DNA of 64,000 nt from Doris montereyensis (taxonomy: Eukaryota > Mollusca > Gastropoda > Nudibranchia > Dorididae): the NCBI GenBank assembly GCA_037039925.1, contig JAXRKP010000379.1, forward strand, positions 122,501 to 186,500. The letters are read 5' to 3'. Position 1 is the first letter of the stretch. Every line of letters starts with the position of its first letter. The position numbers and the translations under genes are program-made. The notes under the pieces are model-generated. The model searched no databases and was not told the DNA's origin. It was given only the letters and a program-made list of their open reading frames with translations. Shown here piece after piece: positions 1-30,200 of this stretch.

Positions 1-640
1 GTGATATCGAGTATGATTATTAGATCAAGTCAATACTCGTCACTGAGAGTTTGCAGGTATGCTTGAACGATACTATTGCAACGTTTTAATTATAAAACCT
101 GTTAAAAATATTAGCTTAGGTGAATGAAAGTTCTTCTCAAAGACGAGAAACAGTGATATTTTTAATATTCAAACAATACTTTTTGGAATAAAAAAATCCC
201 TCAAATGAAAATGACTGTGGGATCATTTACAACCTACATGCAAAGATGGCCAGGCCTCTTAATGGCCTGGTAGCAGAACCTTTGACGCACAGAGAACGAC
301 CAACACAGAATTATATAAGAGATTGAATATCCGAAATAATTAAACCAAAACAGAGCTGAAAATATCATCAGCCAATAAAAAAAGTTTGAAGCAAACAAAT
401 TATAACTAAAATATTGTTAGAAGTAAAAAGAAATATCTTTCGAATTGACACCTTACGTGAATATGTGTGTGGCGGTACGGGAACACCCAGTCAAACCCTC
501 CTATCCCTACATTTTGACAGCAATTCCTGGTGCAATTCTGACATACAAACATACTGTTCCGTTACAGGCACTGGTGGGTAGCTGTGTAATTTGGTTCATG
601 TTACCGATTTTAATGCAATTGTTTCCACAAGAAGACATAC
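1..640. other. Left edge, within TTI1 intron; nothing recognised
   Basis: AT-rich sequence with no splice-bounded reading frame resembling the next TTI1 segment, and no clear repeat. Confidence 0.4.
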
Positions 641-17604
<16,964 letters not shown>

Positions 17605-17819
17605 CTGAAAGAAGAAATAATAAAAAAGGTTTAATTCTTGTATAAAACGAGGAGACACCTATGTATATTGAGTGCTTTGCAGTATCAGTATGATGACAAC
17701 AGTAATTCCAACAACATTATTCATCTCCACACACAACACATAAGTCGGACATTACATTCTTCAATATTTCAAACCAAGCATTAAATTTAAAATTGATACA
17801 CTATGATGGAGATAAATCA

Positions 17820-18110
17820 GAGATGCCCAAGTAATCTCCCTATTATTACTCCCACTTTAACACTACCGCAGTATATTTCCACTTCATTTACTATGTCGGC
17901 GGTGCTGAGGTGGGAGTAATAACAGGCGACAACTGGAAAACACACGTGAGAGTCACAGGCCCTACATAACACGTCATGTGGCCCTCTAGCGATCGGAGCA
18001 TGAGAGAGTGAAAGAAGGCTATCAGGACCATGCCTAGAATCGAGCATTAACTGGGTTTGTAGTATTCAAGGGGAAATCTTGGCGGTGATAAAATGTGATT
18101 ATCCCAAAGG
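17820..18110 (-). repeat. Dispersed repeat with foldback end, inverted copy of 42440-42720
   Basis: The reverse complement matches 42440-42650 over about 190 bp: CCGCCAAGATTTC, CAAACCCAGTT, ATGCTCGAT, GGCATGGTCC, TTTCACTCT, GACTCTCACGTGTGTTTTC. It ends in a foldback segment at 17835-17932 (CCTATTATTACTCCCACTTT ... GTGGGAGTAATAACAGG). Confidence 0.8.
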
Positions 18111-18721
18111 AAGTTCCATGAGATCACGACAGACAAAACACTGTTGGGAATAAAAAACGTAAGAAAAATTCTTATTCCTAGCGTGGTTTGGGAATAATAA
18201 TTTTGATATTATAAGTATTTTATTGAGTATTATCAATATTAATGTATCCATTCTATAATCCACCCTTCTTTTTGTCTTCCAGTAGGTGTATATAATCTAT
18301 AATTATAATGGGGGTCAAACCCCCTAAACACACTCTTTTTCATTGGGTTTCGCATTTAATCAGGGGGTAACTCCCCTGAATGGCTGAATCCCCCTTACTT
18401 TCACTTCATTCTCCATTAAAAAAATTAAGGAGGTATAATATGTATTCCTATCTGGGCAACTATTCCTTGCGTCATCCGGACATCAATTGTTAAGGAGTAT
18501 AATCTAGATTTCTTATTATATCTACTCTAGACCTAGCATCTTTACATCTTATCTTATATACTCTTATCTAGATATCTAGTCTGTTGTAGATCTAGAAGAA
18601 GACTATCTACTCTGAATGTATCTAGATATACGTAGAAAGAATGTACTATCTATCTTTCTTACTATCTTAATGTATTATATCTATAATATATAATATTACT
18701 ACTACTACTATTACTATTATA

Positions 18722-18763
18722 CTTATATATATATATATATATATAATAATGTCGTTGAGAGAT

Positions 18764-18813
<50 letters not shown>

Positions 18814-18815
18814 AG
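18722..18815. repeat. (TA)n and (AG)n microsatellites
   Basis: A (TA)n run at about 18724-18745 is followed by (AG)n at about 18764-18811. Confidence 0.95.
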
Positions 18816-20085
18816 AGAGAGAGCATATATATAATATATAATATTAGATTAGAACCTAAAAAACATTAAAAATTATCGAGAGATACCGGTTAGCGTTAAT
18901 GACGTAATTACAAAAGGGCAAATTAATACATTATAATAAATCAAAGATGTTCTGCATTATAATCTTCATGCATGAGGATTGTTACTCACTTCAACCATTT
19001 ATGTAGATTGAAGTGAAAATGAAAGTAGATCGACCGACAGAGATTTTAAATGTATATATATTCTTTTAGAGAGCTATAACTACCGAGACTACTCTATTAT
19101 CTAATTAACTAAATTATTCGTTATTTCCGAGTTGAGGCAAGGCAATATATAGTGTATAATATTTTAATGTTAACTTTATAATATCTTCCCTGTATGGCCT
19201 ACATTTACTTATGATTAGTAAAACTATTATTAAAATTAGTCGAGATTATATTTTAGTACAAGCAGTGTTGATTGTATACAAATTTCTTTGCAGATTAATA
19301 CATTATAATAAATCAAAAATGTTCTGCATTATAATCTTCAATGCTCGTTGTGATTCTCAAAAAATGAGGTTGCTTACTTCAACCATCTCAGCCTTGTATT
19401 ATCAAGGGGTGGGTGACTGGTGTTGTTTGCTTCTTTTTTCTCCATTATATTCATTGTCTTCCTGTCATTACAATCTCTCTTCCTCTCTCCGGTTATTAAT
19501 CTTGTATATTCTTTTAAATGTAAGATTAGCAGCTATAACTAGAATAAGGTGGATTTCCATTACTTCTAATGGCCGAGAACTTAATTATTATTACGCCCCT
19601 TGTTTTCGAGTTCCAGGCCTTCACTATATATAGAGGCCTTTTTTTCAGTAGAGCAACTGTTTTTCTAAGCATAAAGCATAGTAATGGTAATTTGCCATTG
19701 CTTTCCAAACCTTTGTCTTTCTTCGAGTCTAATAGACCTAGCTAATACGTAGCTGGCTCGATAGGAGGGACAAAATTTAACCTGGTTTGGGAATCGAACG
19801 TGGACATCCTGCGCTGTAGTCAACGGTTCTAATAGATAGCGAGCAGAACATGACAGAGAAATTGCTGAGTGGCCCACCCTTCATTAGCAACAATGAGACA
19901 AAGAAACAATAAATACAAATTAATGTTGACTAAACAACGCTGAACGGAACTAATGGTCTGGTGCCGAGATGTGGCCAATGGTGCAACGATCCATCGCGCA
20001 ACTTCCATCAACAGAGCAAGCATCGTAATAACAATAAACAATAATAAAATATAAAAATAAAGAAGAAGACAAATTACAACCAGTC

Positions 20086-20516
<431 letters not shown>

Positions 20517-20954
20517 ACGGGGAGGACCATCATAATATCAATGTTGCAGTTAACTAGTAAGAAGTCTACTGCAGTTTTCTGTTTCCACCTACATGAGAAT
20601 GGCAAGTACCACATTAGCTGACGGGGACCCTGTTCGACCTGAAATCTGTCACGCCAGGTGCCATGACATTGTCGGAGAGCAGTGATAGAGATGTATAAGA
20701 CACCTCGGTGGTCACTTGAGTTAAAGTGAGAGGAATATGTTTATTTTTTATGTCCATTCATTAAGATGTTGGGTAAAACGGTTAGCTAAGTGAGGGCCAG
20801 TGTCCTAATGTATTCCATTGGACATTCCTGCCGATACAGGCAAAACCTGAAATGGCTTTCAGTTGGCGATGCACATTTGGGGAAAGATATGGAACCCACA
20901 CCCTCAACATATGGGCAGGTATTACAACGTGACCAACTACTCTGATTTGCCTTG

Positions 20955-21250
20955 TGATTTGATTTACCCACATCCACAACTAAGGTGATCTCGGGTTTTT
21001 GGTAGGATTTTTAATTTTGCACGGACTGCCCTGTAAACAGCCAATGGATCTTTAGCGTGCACAGAGTGTTTCGACTTGCTCACGGGACCTCCTTTTTATC
21101 GTTCGTCTCCGATGGGATAGGTGTAGATCCACCTACCAGGACCAAAATCGAGAAAAAATGTTCATCCGTCGGCGGGGCTCGAATCCACTGCCTTTTTGGT
21201 TGAGAGGCCCACACCTTGCCTCTGGATTACCAAGTCTCCGCCTGTATGAG
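20955..21250 (-). repeat. tRNA-derived SINE family B, best-preserved copy
   Basis: Minus strand: CAGGCGGAGACTTGGTAATC, CAGAGGCAAGGTGTGGGCCT, B-box GGATTCGAGCCCC, CCTGGTAGGTGGATCTACAC, CCCATCGGAGACGAACGAT, AAAGATCCATTGGCTGTTTA, CAGGGCAGTCC, tail AGTTGTGGATGTGGGTAAAT. The A-box-like and B-box sequences mark a tRNA-derived head. Confidence 0.85.
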
Positions 21251-22189
21251 AAGGAGCACGTGTCCTGTTGTGGACCAGGAGATCGCGAAGATTCCTGTCT
21301 CGCCTGCAAACAAACAAAAAAGGCAGATCAGAGGTAACACCTGTTGTAAAGTAAACGTGCTCATTGAATGAAAATAGGCATTTTTAACACAAGGGACAAG
21401 AACAACAAAATGACCTTAAGGCCCTACTACACACACTGTCAAATATGCTTGTCAAACATCCTACATACATCTGACATACATTTGACCTGACTAAAAACGG
21501 GATCAACATAAAGCCAGCATGTTGGTTCTACGTGTTGGTCATACGTTCATCACAAATGAGAGCCCTTCCATACCAAACTGTTTGCTATCGTATGTAGGTT
21601 GTGTACTGTTCATGCACCACGTAGAACCTCTTTCTTCTCATGATGACTACACTTGCTCATCTAGGCTTCTGCTATAGGCAAAGACTTTGCTTTAGGTTTC
21701 AGTTATTGCATGCATACTGCATTCTTACATCTATATAAAAGATAATGTACTCTCATGTCATCATCACCATCATCATCATCATCATCATAATAATAATATA
21801 TAACAAGTTTATTCGATGGAATTGTGTGATAATGGATTTTTTTTGTAATTGTTATTCTCCTTCGAAATTTAAGATCATGAGAGCGAAACCCTTCCACCCA
21901 CATCATTTCAATAACGTAAAACGAGACATGAGTGGATGATGAAATTGAGAGTCGAAGGAGAAAGCGGCTTGCGTGAAATATTTCATTCGACACATCACTC
22001 TTCGAAAGTTGCCCGGAAAAGACGAAATTATCAAAGTTCAAAACTAAGAACCCTTTTTGCAAAAATACGCCTGCGTTCAAATTTTTTTAAAACTTCATCA
22101 ACAACAAAATCAAGAAGGCATGAGAATTGAGATGGTGGCATTATCCACCCCCAAGATTATTAGATCATGGAGTCTTCTCATTATTATTG

Positions 22190-23190
22190 TTGAAACGAAA
22201 TTCAGTTTCACAAAATAGCTTTCCAAGTAACTCCTAATTTCTCCTCCCAAGTAACTCATAATCTCCCCTTCCAAATCTCTCCTCATCTCTCCTTCCAAAG
22301 TCTCTTCTAATTTATTCTTCCAAGTTTCTCTAATTTCTCCTTGTCTCTCCTAATCCTCTCCTTCAAAGTATCTCCTCATCCTCTCCTTCCGTCTCTTCAT
22401 CTCTCCTTTCAAGTCTCTCCTAATTTCTTCTTCCAAGTTTCTCCTAATCTCTCCTTCCAAGTCTCTCCTCATCCCTCCTTCAAAGACTCTCATAATCTCT
22501 CCTTCCAAGTATCTCCTAGTCCTCTCCTTCCAAGTATCTCCTAAGCCTCTAATTTCTCTCCTATCTTCCAAGTCTATCCTCAATCTCTCCCTCTCTCCTC
22601 CAAGTTTCTTCTAATTTCTCCTTCCAAATCTCCTCAATCTCTTCTTTCAAGTCTTCTAATCTCTCCTTCCATGTCTTCCAAGTAGTCTTCCTTTCAAGTC
22701 TCTCTAATCTTTTCCAAGTCTCTCCTGCTAATCCTGCAAGTCTCTCCTAATATTTCCTTCAAGTCTCTCCTAATATTTCCTTCCAAGTCTCTCCTAATTC
22801 TCTTTCAAGTCTCTCCTAAATCTCCAAGTCTCTCCTTCCAAGTCTCTCCTAATCTTTCCTTCCAAGTTCTCCTAATCTCTCCTTCCAAGTCTCTCTAATA
22901 TTTCCTTCCAAGTCTCTCTAATCTTTCCTTCCAAATCTCTCATTCCAAGTCTCTCCTAATTTTCCCAAGTCTCTCCTAATCTCCTTCCAAGTCTCTCCTA
23001 AATTTCCTTCCAAGTCTCTCTTCAATTTCTAATATCTCCTTCCAAATCTCTCCTAATCTTCTTTCCAAGTCTCTCATAATCTTTGTGTTATCTCCTAATC
23101 TCCGTTTGCCCAATATTTCCAAGTTCTCTTAAAGTTTAGCTTCTAGATCTCCTTCTAGTCTCTTCTCATCTACATCTCTTTCCAAGTCTC
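22190..23190. repeat. About 22-bp minisatellite, pyrimidine-rich
   Basis: Diverged units of CTCTCCTAATCTTTCCTTCC plus AAGT run for about 1 kb, with unit lengths varying from 17 to 24. Confidence 0.9.
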
Positions 23191-24266
23191 TTCTAAAATT
23201 CTTAAAAATAATTATAGATAATCTTTCCTTAGATTCATTCACCATCATCTCCTAATCTCTTTTTCTTAAACATTGTGAGCAAATCTCCTGTCTTTCTAAA
23301 GATATAGCTAGCTTCTAGACATATAGAGTGTCGATCTAGAGACAGTATTATTGATCGAGATTAATGTAGCCCCATCAACTCTTTCCTTTGTCTTTCAATA
23401 ATTATTATGAACGTGAGGAAAAGGTCACGTCTCCACGTCATCTATGGGGTTTTATTGACCACTTGTGTTTAACATAGAAATCAATGGGAAAGTGTCGGAA
23501 GGGGTGTTATAATAACAATAATAGCATGAACCTGTTCTTATGGTCTATGCGTGCGTTTATGATGGCGTTTGATGAATTAATCATGATGAAAAATGTCAAT
23601 CCCAAAATTGATTTGCAAGTCCATTACATTAGGATAGGGAGAGAGGGCATCTTCAAATCAATATCCGGATGACTTGACTTTCTCAACAGAATCAGAGACA
23701 AGCTTTACATACCTAGGTAAGATCGCATGTCTCTATAATTTTATCTTGCAAACCCTCAGGACTTCGCGGACATGAGTCTTTACAGCCTGAATGTGACTAT
23801 CGAAATAACACATCACAGTAATGGGCATGCTCACCACAAACATGCTTTCGTAAAAGGATTAATGGAAAAAGTAATATTATTTATGGTAAAACATATTGCT
23901 CATTTATTTCCATAGTAGATGTTTTACCATCAACCAATTTCCTATCCAATGGAGTCAATCGTCATTTGGGCTTTTCCCTTTACTGACATAGTATACATTA
24001 TGTAATGTATTGAAGTAATGATAGCAATATTCTTATACAAAGTTCATCCATGTAACAATGCGATTACAGAATCAGGAATACATATATTATATTCACATCA
24101 TGTAATGACATTCATCATGATGATCTCTTAATATAAGAAACTCACAAACTTTGACCAAAGTTTGTGGTCACACGTGTTTTGCAAAATCTAGAAAAGGTGT
24201 TCTCGTGTGACCATCCTGCAGCATCGAGTATTGGGCTTAGTGGAATACATGTTGATGCCCCTTGCC

Positions 24267-24301
24267 CGAGGCGACTTACTAACTATAGTAAGCACGCCTC
24301 G
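24267..24301. repeat. Imperfect palindrome, relative of the 40068 palindrome
   Basis: The left arm CGAGGCGACTTACTA and right arm TAGTAAGCACGCCTCG pair around a short spacer. It shares its ends with the perfect palindrome at 40068-40099. Flanks carry CTTGCC and TTTGCC, possibly a degraded target duplication. Confidence 0.6.
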
Positions 24302-24683
24302 TCTTTGCCTCACTGTTTGTCTTTAAGGCTTCGTGTAACTAGTTAAGAATTAAGATGATTCATTTCGTTTCCTTAATCCTTCTGTTCTGTTTATGTAGGC
24401 CTACTGTTTTAATGCATTTATAATACAAAGCAGTGGGTGGTCTGCAACAGCGACGCATTTCAATGGTTTTTGGTGGCATCCTCTTCGAGTATGAGATAAG
24501 ATAACATTCCCCTTTACATCCCCTTTACAGACATGGAGTTAATATTATCTAAAATATGTAATGTATGGCATTGTTGCCCTGATAATAGGGCTAAAAACAT
24601 TGACAATTTAAATGACAATTCTTTGAAGTAAGATCCTCATGAGGATACCGATTATTCAAGAATCTACACCCCAAATGCTAATC

Positions 24684-24737
24684 ATCATCATCATCATCCT
24701 CACCATCGTCATCATCATCATCATCATCATCATCAAA
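24684..24737. repeat. (CAT)n microsatellite
   Basis: CATCAT runs with small interruptions. A similar (CAT)n run is at 21758-21788. Confidence 0.95.
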
Positions 24738-24759
24738 ACTGTCTTTCACCCCTGCCAGA

Positions 24760-25290
24760 GTATAGGCGACATAAAGATACTTCAATCTTTCCTTCTCCTG
24801 TGATATCTTTCTTAGCTCGTTCCAGCTTACATCCAGTCTCTTTCTATACTCTCTCTCCAGGTGACCCGTGCTCTACCCTGGTGTCGTCTTCTCTGTGGAT
24901 TCCATTGTAATGCTTGTTATATTTGAAGCAGGTTTTCACGAATTATGTCCAATCAAGGCCGTCTATATAGTATAGGTGGCCTTGCCTTGTCCAATCCATC
25001 TCCATTGTCTTCTCCCTAGAGTATTTTCAATGGTTCGCATTCCATTTCTTGCCCATAGTTCTTCATTTCTAACTCTGTCATGCCATTTAATTCTCAAGAT
25101 CCTTTGAAGAAAACGATTGACAAATGATTGGAGTTTCTTTATTGTCCCTAAATCGGTCTTCCAAGTCTCCACTCCATATAGAAAAACAGACATGACATTT
25201 GACTCGAAAATTCTTATCTTTGGGACAATCTGAATTTTTCTTGCTTTCCATACATCTGGGTTTTTTCTCTCTAGCAATTACCTACATAAT
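24760..25290 (-). mobile_element. Non-LTR retrotransposon fragment, RT C-terminal part
   Basis: The minus-strand open stretch 25277-24963 reads KIRIFESNVMSVFLYGVETW, LQSFVNRFLQRILRIKWHD and NEELWARNGMRTIENTLGRR, then QWRWIGQ. This is the typical post-RT region of APE-type LINEs. Downstream similarity continues to about 24760 with stops. It is a different family from the one at 27297. Confidence 0.85.
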
Positions 25291-25537
25291 CATATCTGTG
25301 TTCCCGAGACAAATACATAACAGCGGATAACAAAGACTTCGATTTCTACCGTTGACATGTTCAATAATAATAATAAATAGGATGGATTATTGGCATCTTA
25401 AGGGAAACAACCCATGAATTGTTGAATTCTAAAAATTATCAACGTTACGTCCTCTCTCCCTCCTTTCCTTTCTTTTTTCTTCTTCGTGCAAATGCCTTGC
25501 ATTCACGCTTTTCAGACACATTGTTTTGCTGCCCCCT

Positions 25538-25936
<399 letters not shown>

Positions 25937-26039
25937 TGGCTGAATGTTTTCTTTTATTTCTTTTGTTTGCTCCTCATGCCCCCCCCTCACCCCGACGCCT
26001 CTCATCTTTCTCTTTTTCCCTTCTAATTTTACTCATTTT

Positions 26040-26245
26040 AAGTTCTACAACGACATTAGCGATGGCCAGATTGAACAGAATGTGGGAGAGTAACATACTA
26101 CTCAAGCTCTTCAGATCGCTGTTGGTCTAATCATATTAACTACACGGATGTGAGATCTGGCCATTGAAAGCTGATGATCAATAGTATGCAAGCTTTCGAG
26201 ACCAAGTCTGGTGTGGTGCCTACATTATATTTATCGTAAGTGCGT
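26040..26245 (+). mobile_element. Non-LTR retrotransposon fragment
   Basis: Plus strand: LAMARLNRMWESNILLKLFRSLLV, then after breaks YGCEIWPLKADDQ-like and ASFRDQV/AFETK-like segments, the familiar LINE stretch between the RT and the C-terminus. It is truncated and broken. Confidence 0.7.
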
Positions 26246-27146
26246 AAATATTGCTCATTTGTTGTCTGACGAAGGGTCATACACGAAATGTCATGTGTCT
26301 TTTCTGTCTTATTTGTTGAAGTTGTCAAATATTGCCATTTACTAGGCTTACAAGCAGGCCCACCTATACGTACATGCTAGCTGCAGGGGTAGGGGTGAGG
26401 GTGTGGGCGGTAATCTATTCCTGCACCGACACACCTTTCGGCGGCCTATACTTAACATTATTTTATCACAATGGTTGATTATGTGTTGAAATAAATGGAT
26501 AGAGACAGACAGACACACAGACAGGCAGACCGATAAGCTGCGTATCAACCTTGTAAGAAAAGAAAAAAAAAAGAAAACAGGCAAGGAAGCACCATTTTTT
26601 ATTTAATTTGACGTCAAAATATATTTTCAATGCACTCATTTAGAAACACTGCTTCGTTGTCCTTATTTAATTCTTTTTTTCTTCTTTTTATCTATATGAA
26701 GTCTTTGGTGACTTCACGGCAGTCTTGGGCAATGATATTTCTGTGGTCGCATGTTGAGTTCCAGAACAAAGGGACTATTTTGAACACAAGTAATCTATGG
26801 AGAAACGTTGACTATACAAGATGGATAACTCTTGTTACACAGCAACGTTTATAGCAACAGACGGTTGAGTGGTCTCTTCCTACGCATTATAAAGTAGTTT
26901 CTTTCTAATTTGGGAATCATTTTAGAATAAAATAAGTTGTTGTTCTTAATTATTTAAAAGATATTAATTTTACTATCTTTTGATCTTTTCCTACTGTAAC
27001 TTATAATCGAATTTAGTCCTAGTAAATTTCAAATAACGAAATCACACTTCAGCGGAAGAGTTATAAATTCATACATCAAAGTTGAAGAGTAAGATTCCCG
27101 TATCTCTTGTTTCCTTCTGTGTTGCTTTTCTGTTACTTTTTTCAAA

Positions 27147-27266
27147 ATGCAGTCACATATTACAGATAATGTCAATTTGTCCAACTTCGGTGTACCAAGT
27201 TGGAGAATTGAACAGCGTTTTAATACAGGTGTTCTTATTGGAAACTGGCTCGAAGAAAGACAAAAG
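27147..27266 (+). CDS. CFAP107: CFAP107 exon 1
   Basis: Forty codons from ATG 27147 to GNWLEERQK; donor GTAATG; phase 0. The PSW motif and the GNW-EER motif are the diagnostic family residues. Confidence 0.9.
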
Positions 27267-30200
27267 GTAATGGGTTAATTTTTGTCACATGATATCTGAA
27301 AAACTGAACTAAACTAGAAATAATAATCTAGAGGAGTTAAATAAACAAATAGTAAAAGAGATGTACCAATCTAAAATAAAAAGATTTATCATTGAAAGAC
27401 AGATGGATTTGAATGATAGCACAATAGAAGAAAAGTGGCAAATTTATAAAGAAACACTCCTCAGTTGTACTGAAGAGGTTTGTGGTAGGAAACAAATTAA
27501 AGGAGATGGGGAAAGAACAGCATGATGGAATGAGAATGTCAAAATTTAAGATAAAGAAAAGAAGGATGCCTGGAAGAAATACTTGCAAACAAAGAAACCA
27601 GAGGCTAGGATAGATTACGTGAAGAAAAGAACTATCGCCAAAGAGGAAGTTAGGAAAGCAAAACAGGAACAATGGGAAGAGTTTGGACAAAGACTTGAAG
27701 AAAGTTATCAACGAAATCAAAAGCTGTTCTGGGGAGGGGGCAGGGGGGGGGGCGATGAAGAGCATGAGAAAGACCAAAGCATGCCCAATACAACAAATTA
27801 AGAATGCCAAAGGAGAAATAATGAAAGAAGACAGCCAAATCATGGAAACATGGAGAAAGCATTTTCACCAATTACATATTCCTCAGAATGTATGAAACAA
27901 GGAGTAAAAATCAATTAGTAAAAGTAACAAGTAATCCAGAGGAGACAGCTGAAGATATAGATATATCAATGGAAGAAATCCAACAGCTGTAAGAAAAGTG
28001 AAATTAGGAAAGGCCCCAGGAGCAGGTCAAGTTTATCCATAAATGATTAAAAACCAAGGGAGAGAGGCAGACAAACTACTACATGCAATATGCCAAGAAG
28101 CATGGAAGTCCAAACAGGTGCCAGACAACTGGAAAAAGGGAACGGTAGTACCATACATAAGAAAGGATCAACTATGGAATGCTCAAACTATAGAAGGATA
28201 TCACTTACTGAGTGTTCCAGGAAATGAGACTAAGGAAAAGAGTAAAGGATCAGATTGAAGAGTATCAGGAGGATTTAGACCAGGAGAAGTGTACAAGTTA
28301 CAATTAGACAAATAATAGAAAAATTCCTTGAGACGAACTATGGCATTCCTTAAAAGAACACAATGTAGAGCAAAATTAAATAGAAGCCATTAAAAGTTTT
28401 TACAATAAGCCAACATGTGCAGTGAGAGTTGCTGAAAACTTATCTGCAGAATGTGATGTAGATATAGGAATAAGACAGGGTTGTATCCTAAGTCCTCTTT
28501 TGTTTTATCACATTTATGGATTCAGTCGCAAAGGCATCCTCAAAAATGAAGAAAATGAATGTAGGTATGTGGAAGCTCAAACCATCAAATGTATCAATGC
28601 TTTTGTTTGCCGATGATTTAGTTCTGTTTGGAAAATCAGAAAGTGACCTTCAGTCGAATATCAACATTATGAACAATGAACTAAATAGAAGAGGAATGAG
28701 ACTAAATGCAAAGAAAACCAAAACAATGCTAGTAACTAGGGTGCTAAAACACAAAATCTTAAATTGGGCAGAGAGAATTTAGAACAAGTTCAAAGCTACA
28801 CTTACCTAGGAGTAATGATTAACTCAGAGGGAAAACTAAGAGAAGAAATCAGCCAGAGAATCAAAAAGGCAAGTGCAATACATAACCATCTAGGAAAAGC
28901 ATTTCTAGGTAATAACAATTGTCAACAAAAACCAAAATGGCAGTATACAATACAGTTTATTGTCCTACTCTCCTCTATGGCAGCAAAAACCTGGACCTTA
29001 GACAGTAGAGAATACAGTAGAGTACAGGCAGTTGAAATGAAATATCTAAGAAGAGTAGTAGGAAAACTAAAAGGATAAAATCAGAAACACAAGAATAAGA
29101 GATCAAACCAAAGCAGGTGGCATAAATCTGGGAGTATTTGGATGCATCGGTTTTGTCAAATCTTATTTTCGTTTTCTTTTCTTTTTCAAATGCACAAAAC
29201 CGGCTTTCATTTCCTTGTCTTATTAACCCAAGAAGCGCACAGGACATACATGTACGTTTGGTTTTTTACCCAAGAAACACACAGGACATACATGTACGTT
29301 TAGTTTTTATTACCCGAGAAGCATACAGGACGTACGTGTATGTTTTTTCCTTTTGAGGGTGTATCCAGACCAGAGCCTGGCCTGATTTGCTGATCACATA
29401 CCACACATCTGACTGGTGACTGACAACAGGTGTGAAATCTGGCTTTCATATCGCTGTATAAGGACCACCGTGACTGACTGAGCTCATTTGAAATTGAATG
29501 TGAACTTTTCATTTGATTGGCATTTAGCTTTTATTGATTAGCCAATAAACCTGCATTATACATTGACCACATGCCCTCTGAAAGCAACTTCACATGAACT
29601 TAAAGTGATTGGTCCTCCGGTTGAAGACACACATTCAGCATTTGAACTGTGAATTGATAATACTGACCAATTTCAATGAGACTATTAGGGACAGACAGAG
29701 AGATAGAGATGACGAGAGGGTAGAGAAATGAAAGAGAAATGACAGAGGGACAGACAGCCAGACAGACAGAGAATGAGAGAGAGAACAGAAAGAAAGACTG
29801 AGAGGCAGAGAGAGAGAGAGACAGACAGACAGACAGGCACAGAAAGAGAGAGAACAGGCATAGAGAGAAATAGAGAAATAAACAGACAGACAGAGAGGCA
29901 AACAGGGAGAAAGACAGACAGATAGACTGACAGAGAGAGGGACAGATAGGAAGACAGAGAGAAAGAGATAGAGATAGAGATAGAGAAAACTCCAACTGAA
30001 ATGAAAATGTCCCACACTGTACAAATCAAGCCTGATTTGGTCTACGTAGAGGGAAGTTTGAACACCAGATGCCCCAATTGACACTTGCATGTCAGCACGT
30101 GTTTCAAATGGTAGTCTAGAATCTTAGCTGACCAGGCTAGGTGGCAAAAAGATCATCCCCTCTTATTTCGGAGATCTAACATTGCTTAGAAGCCACAGAC

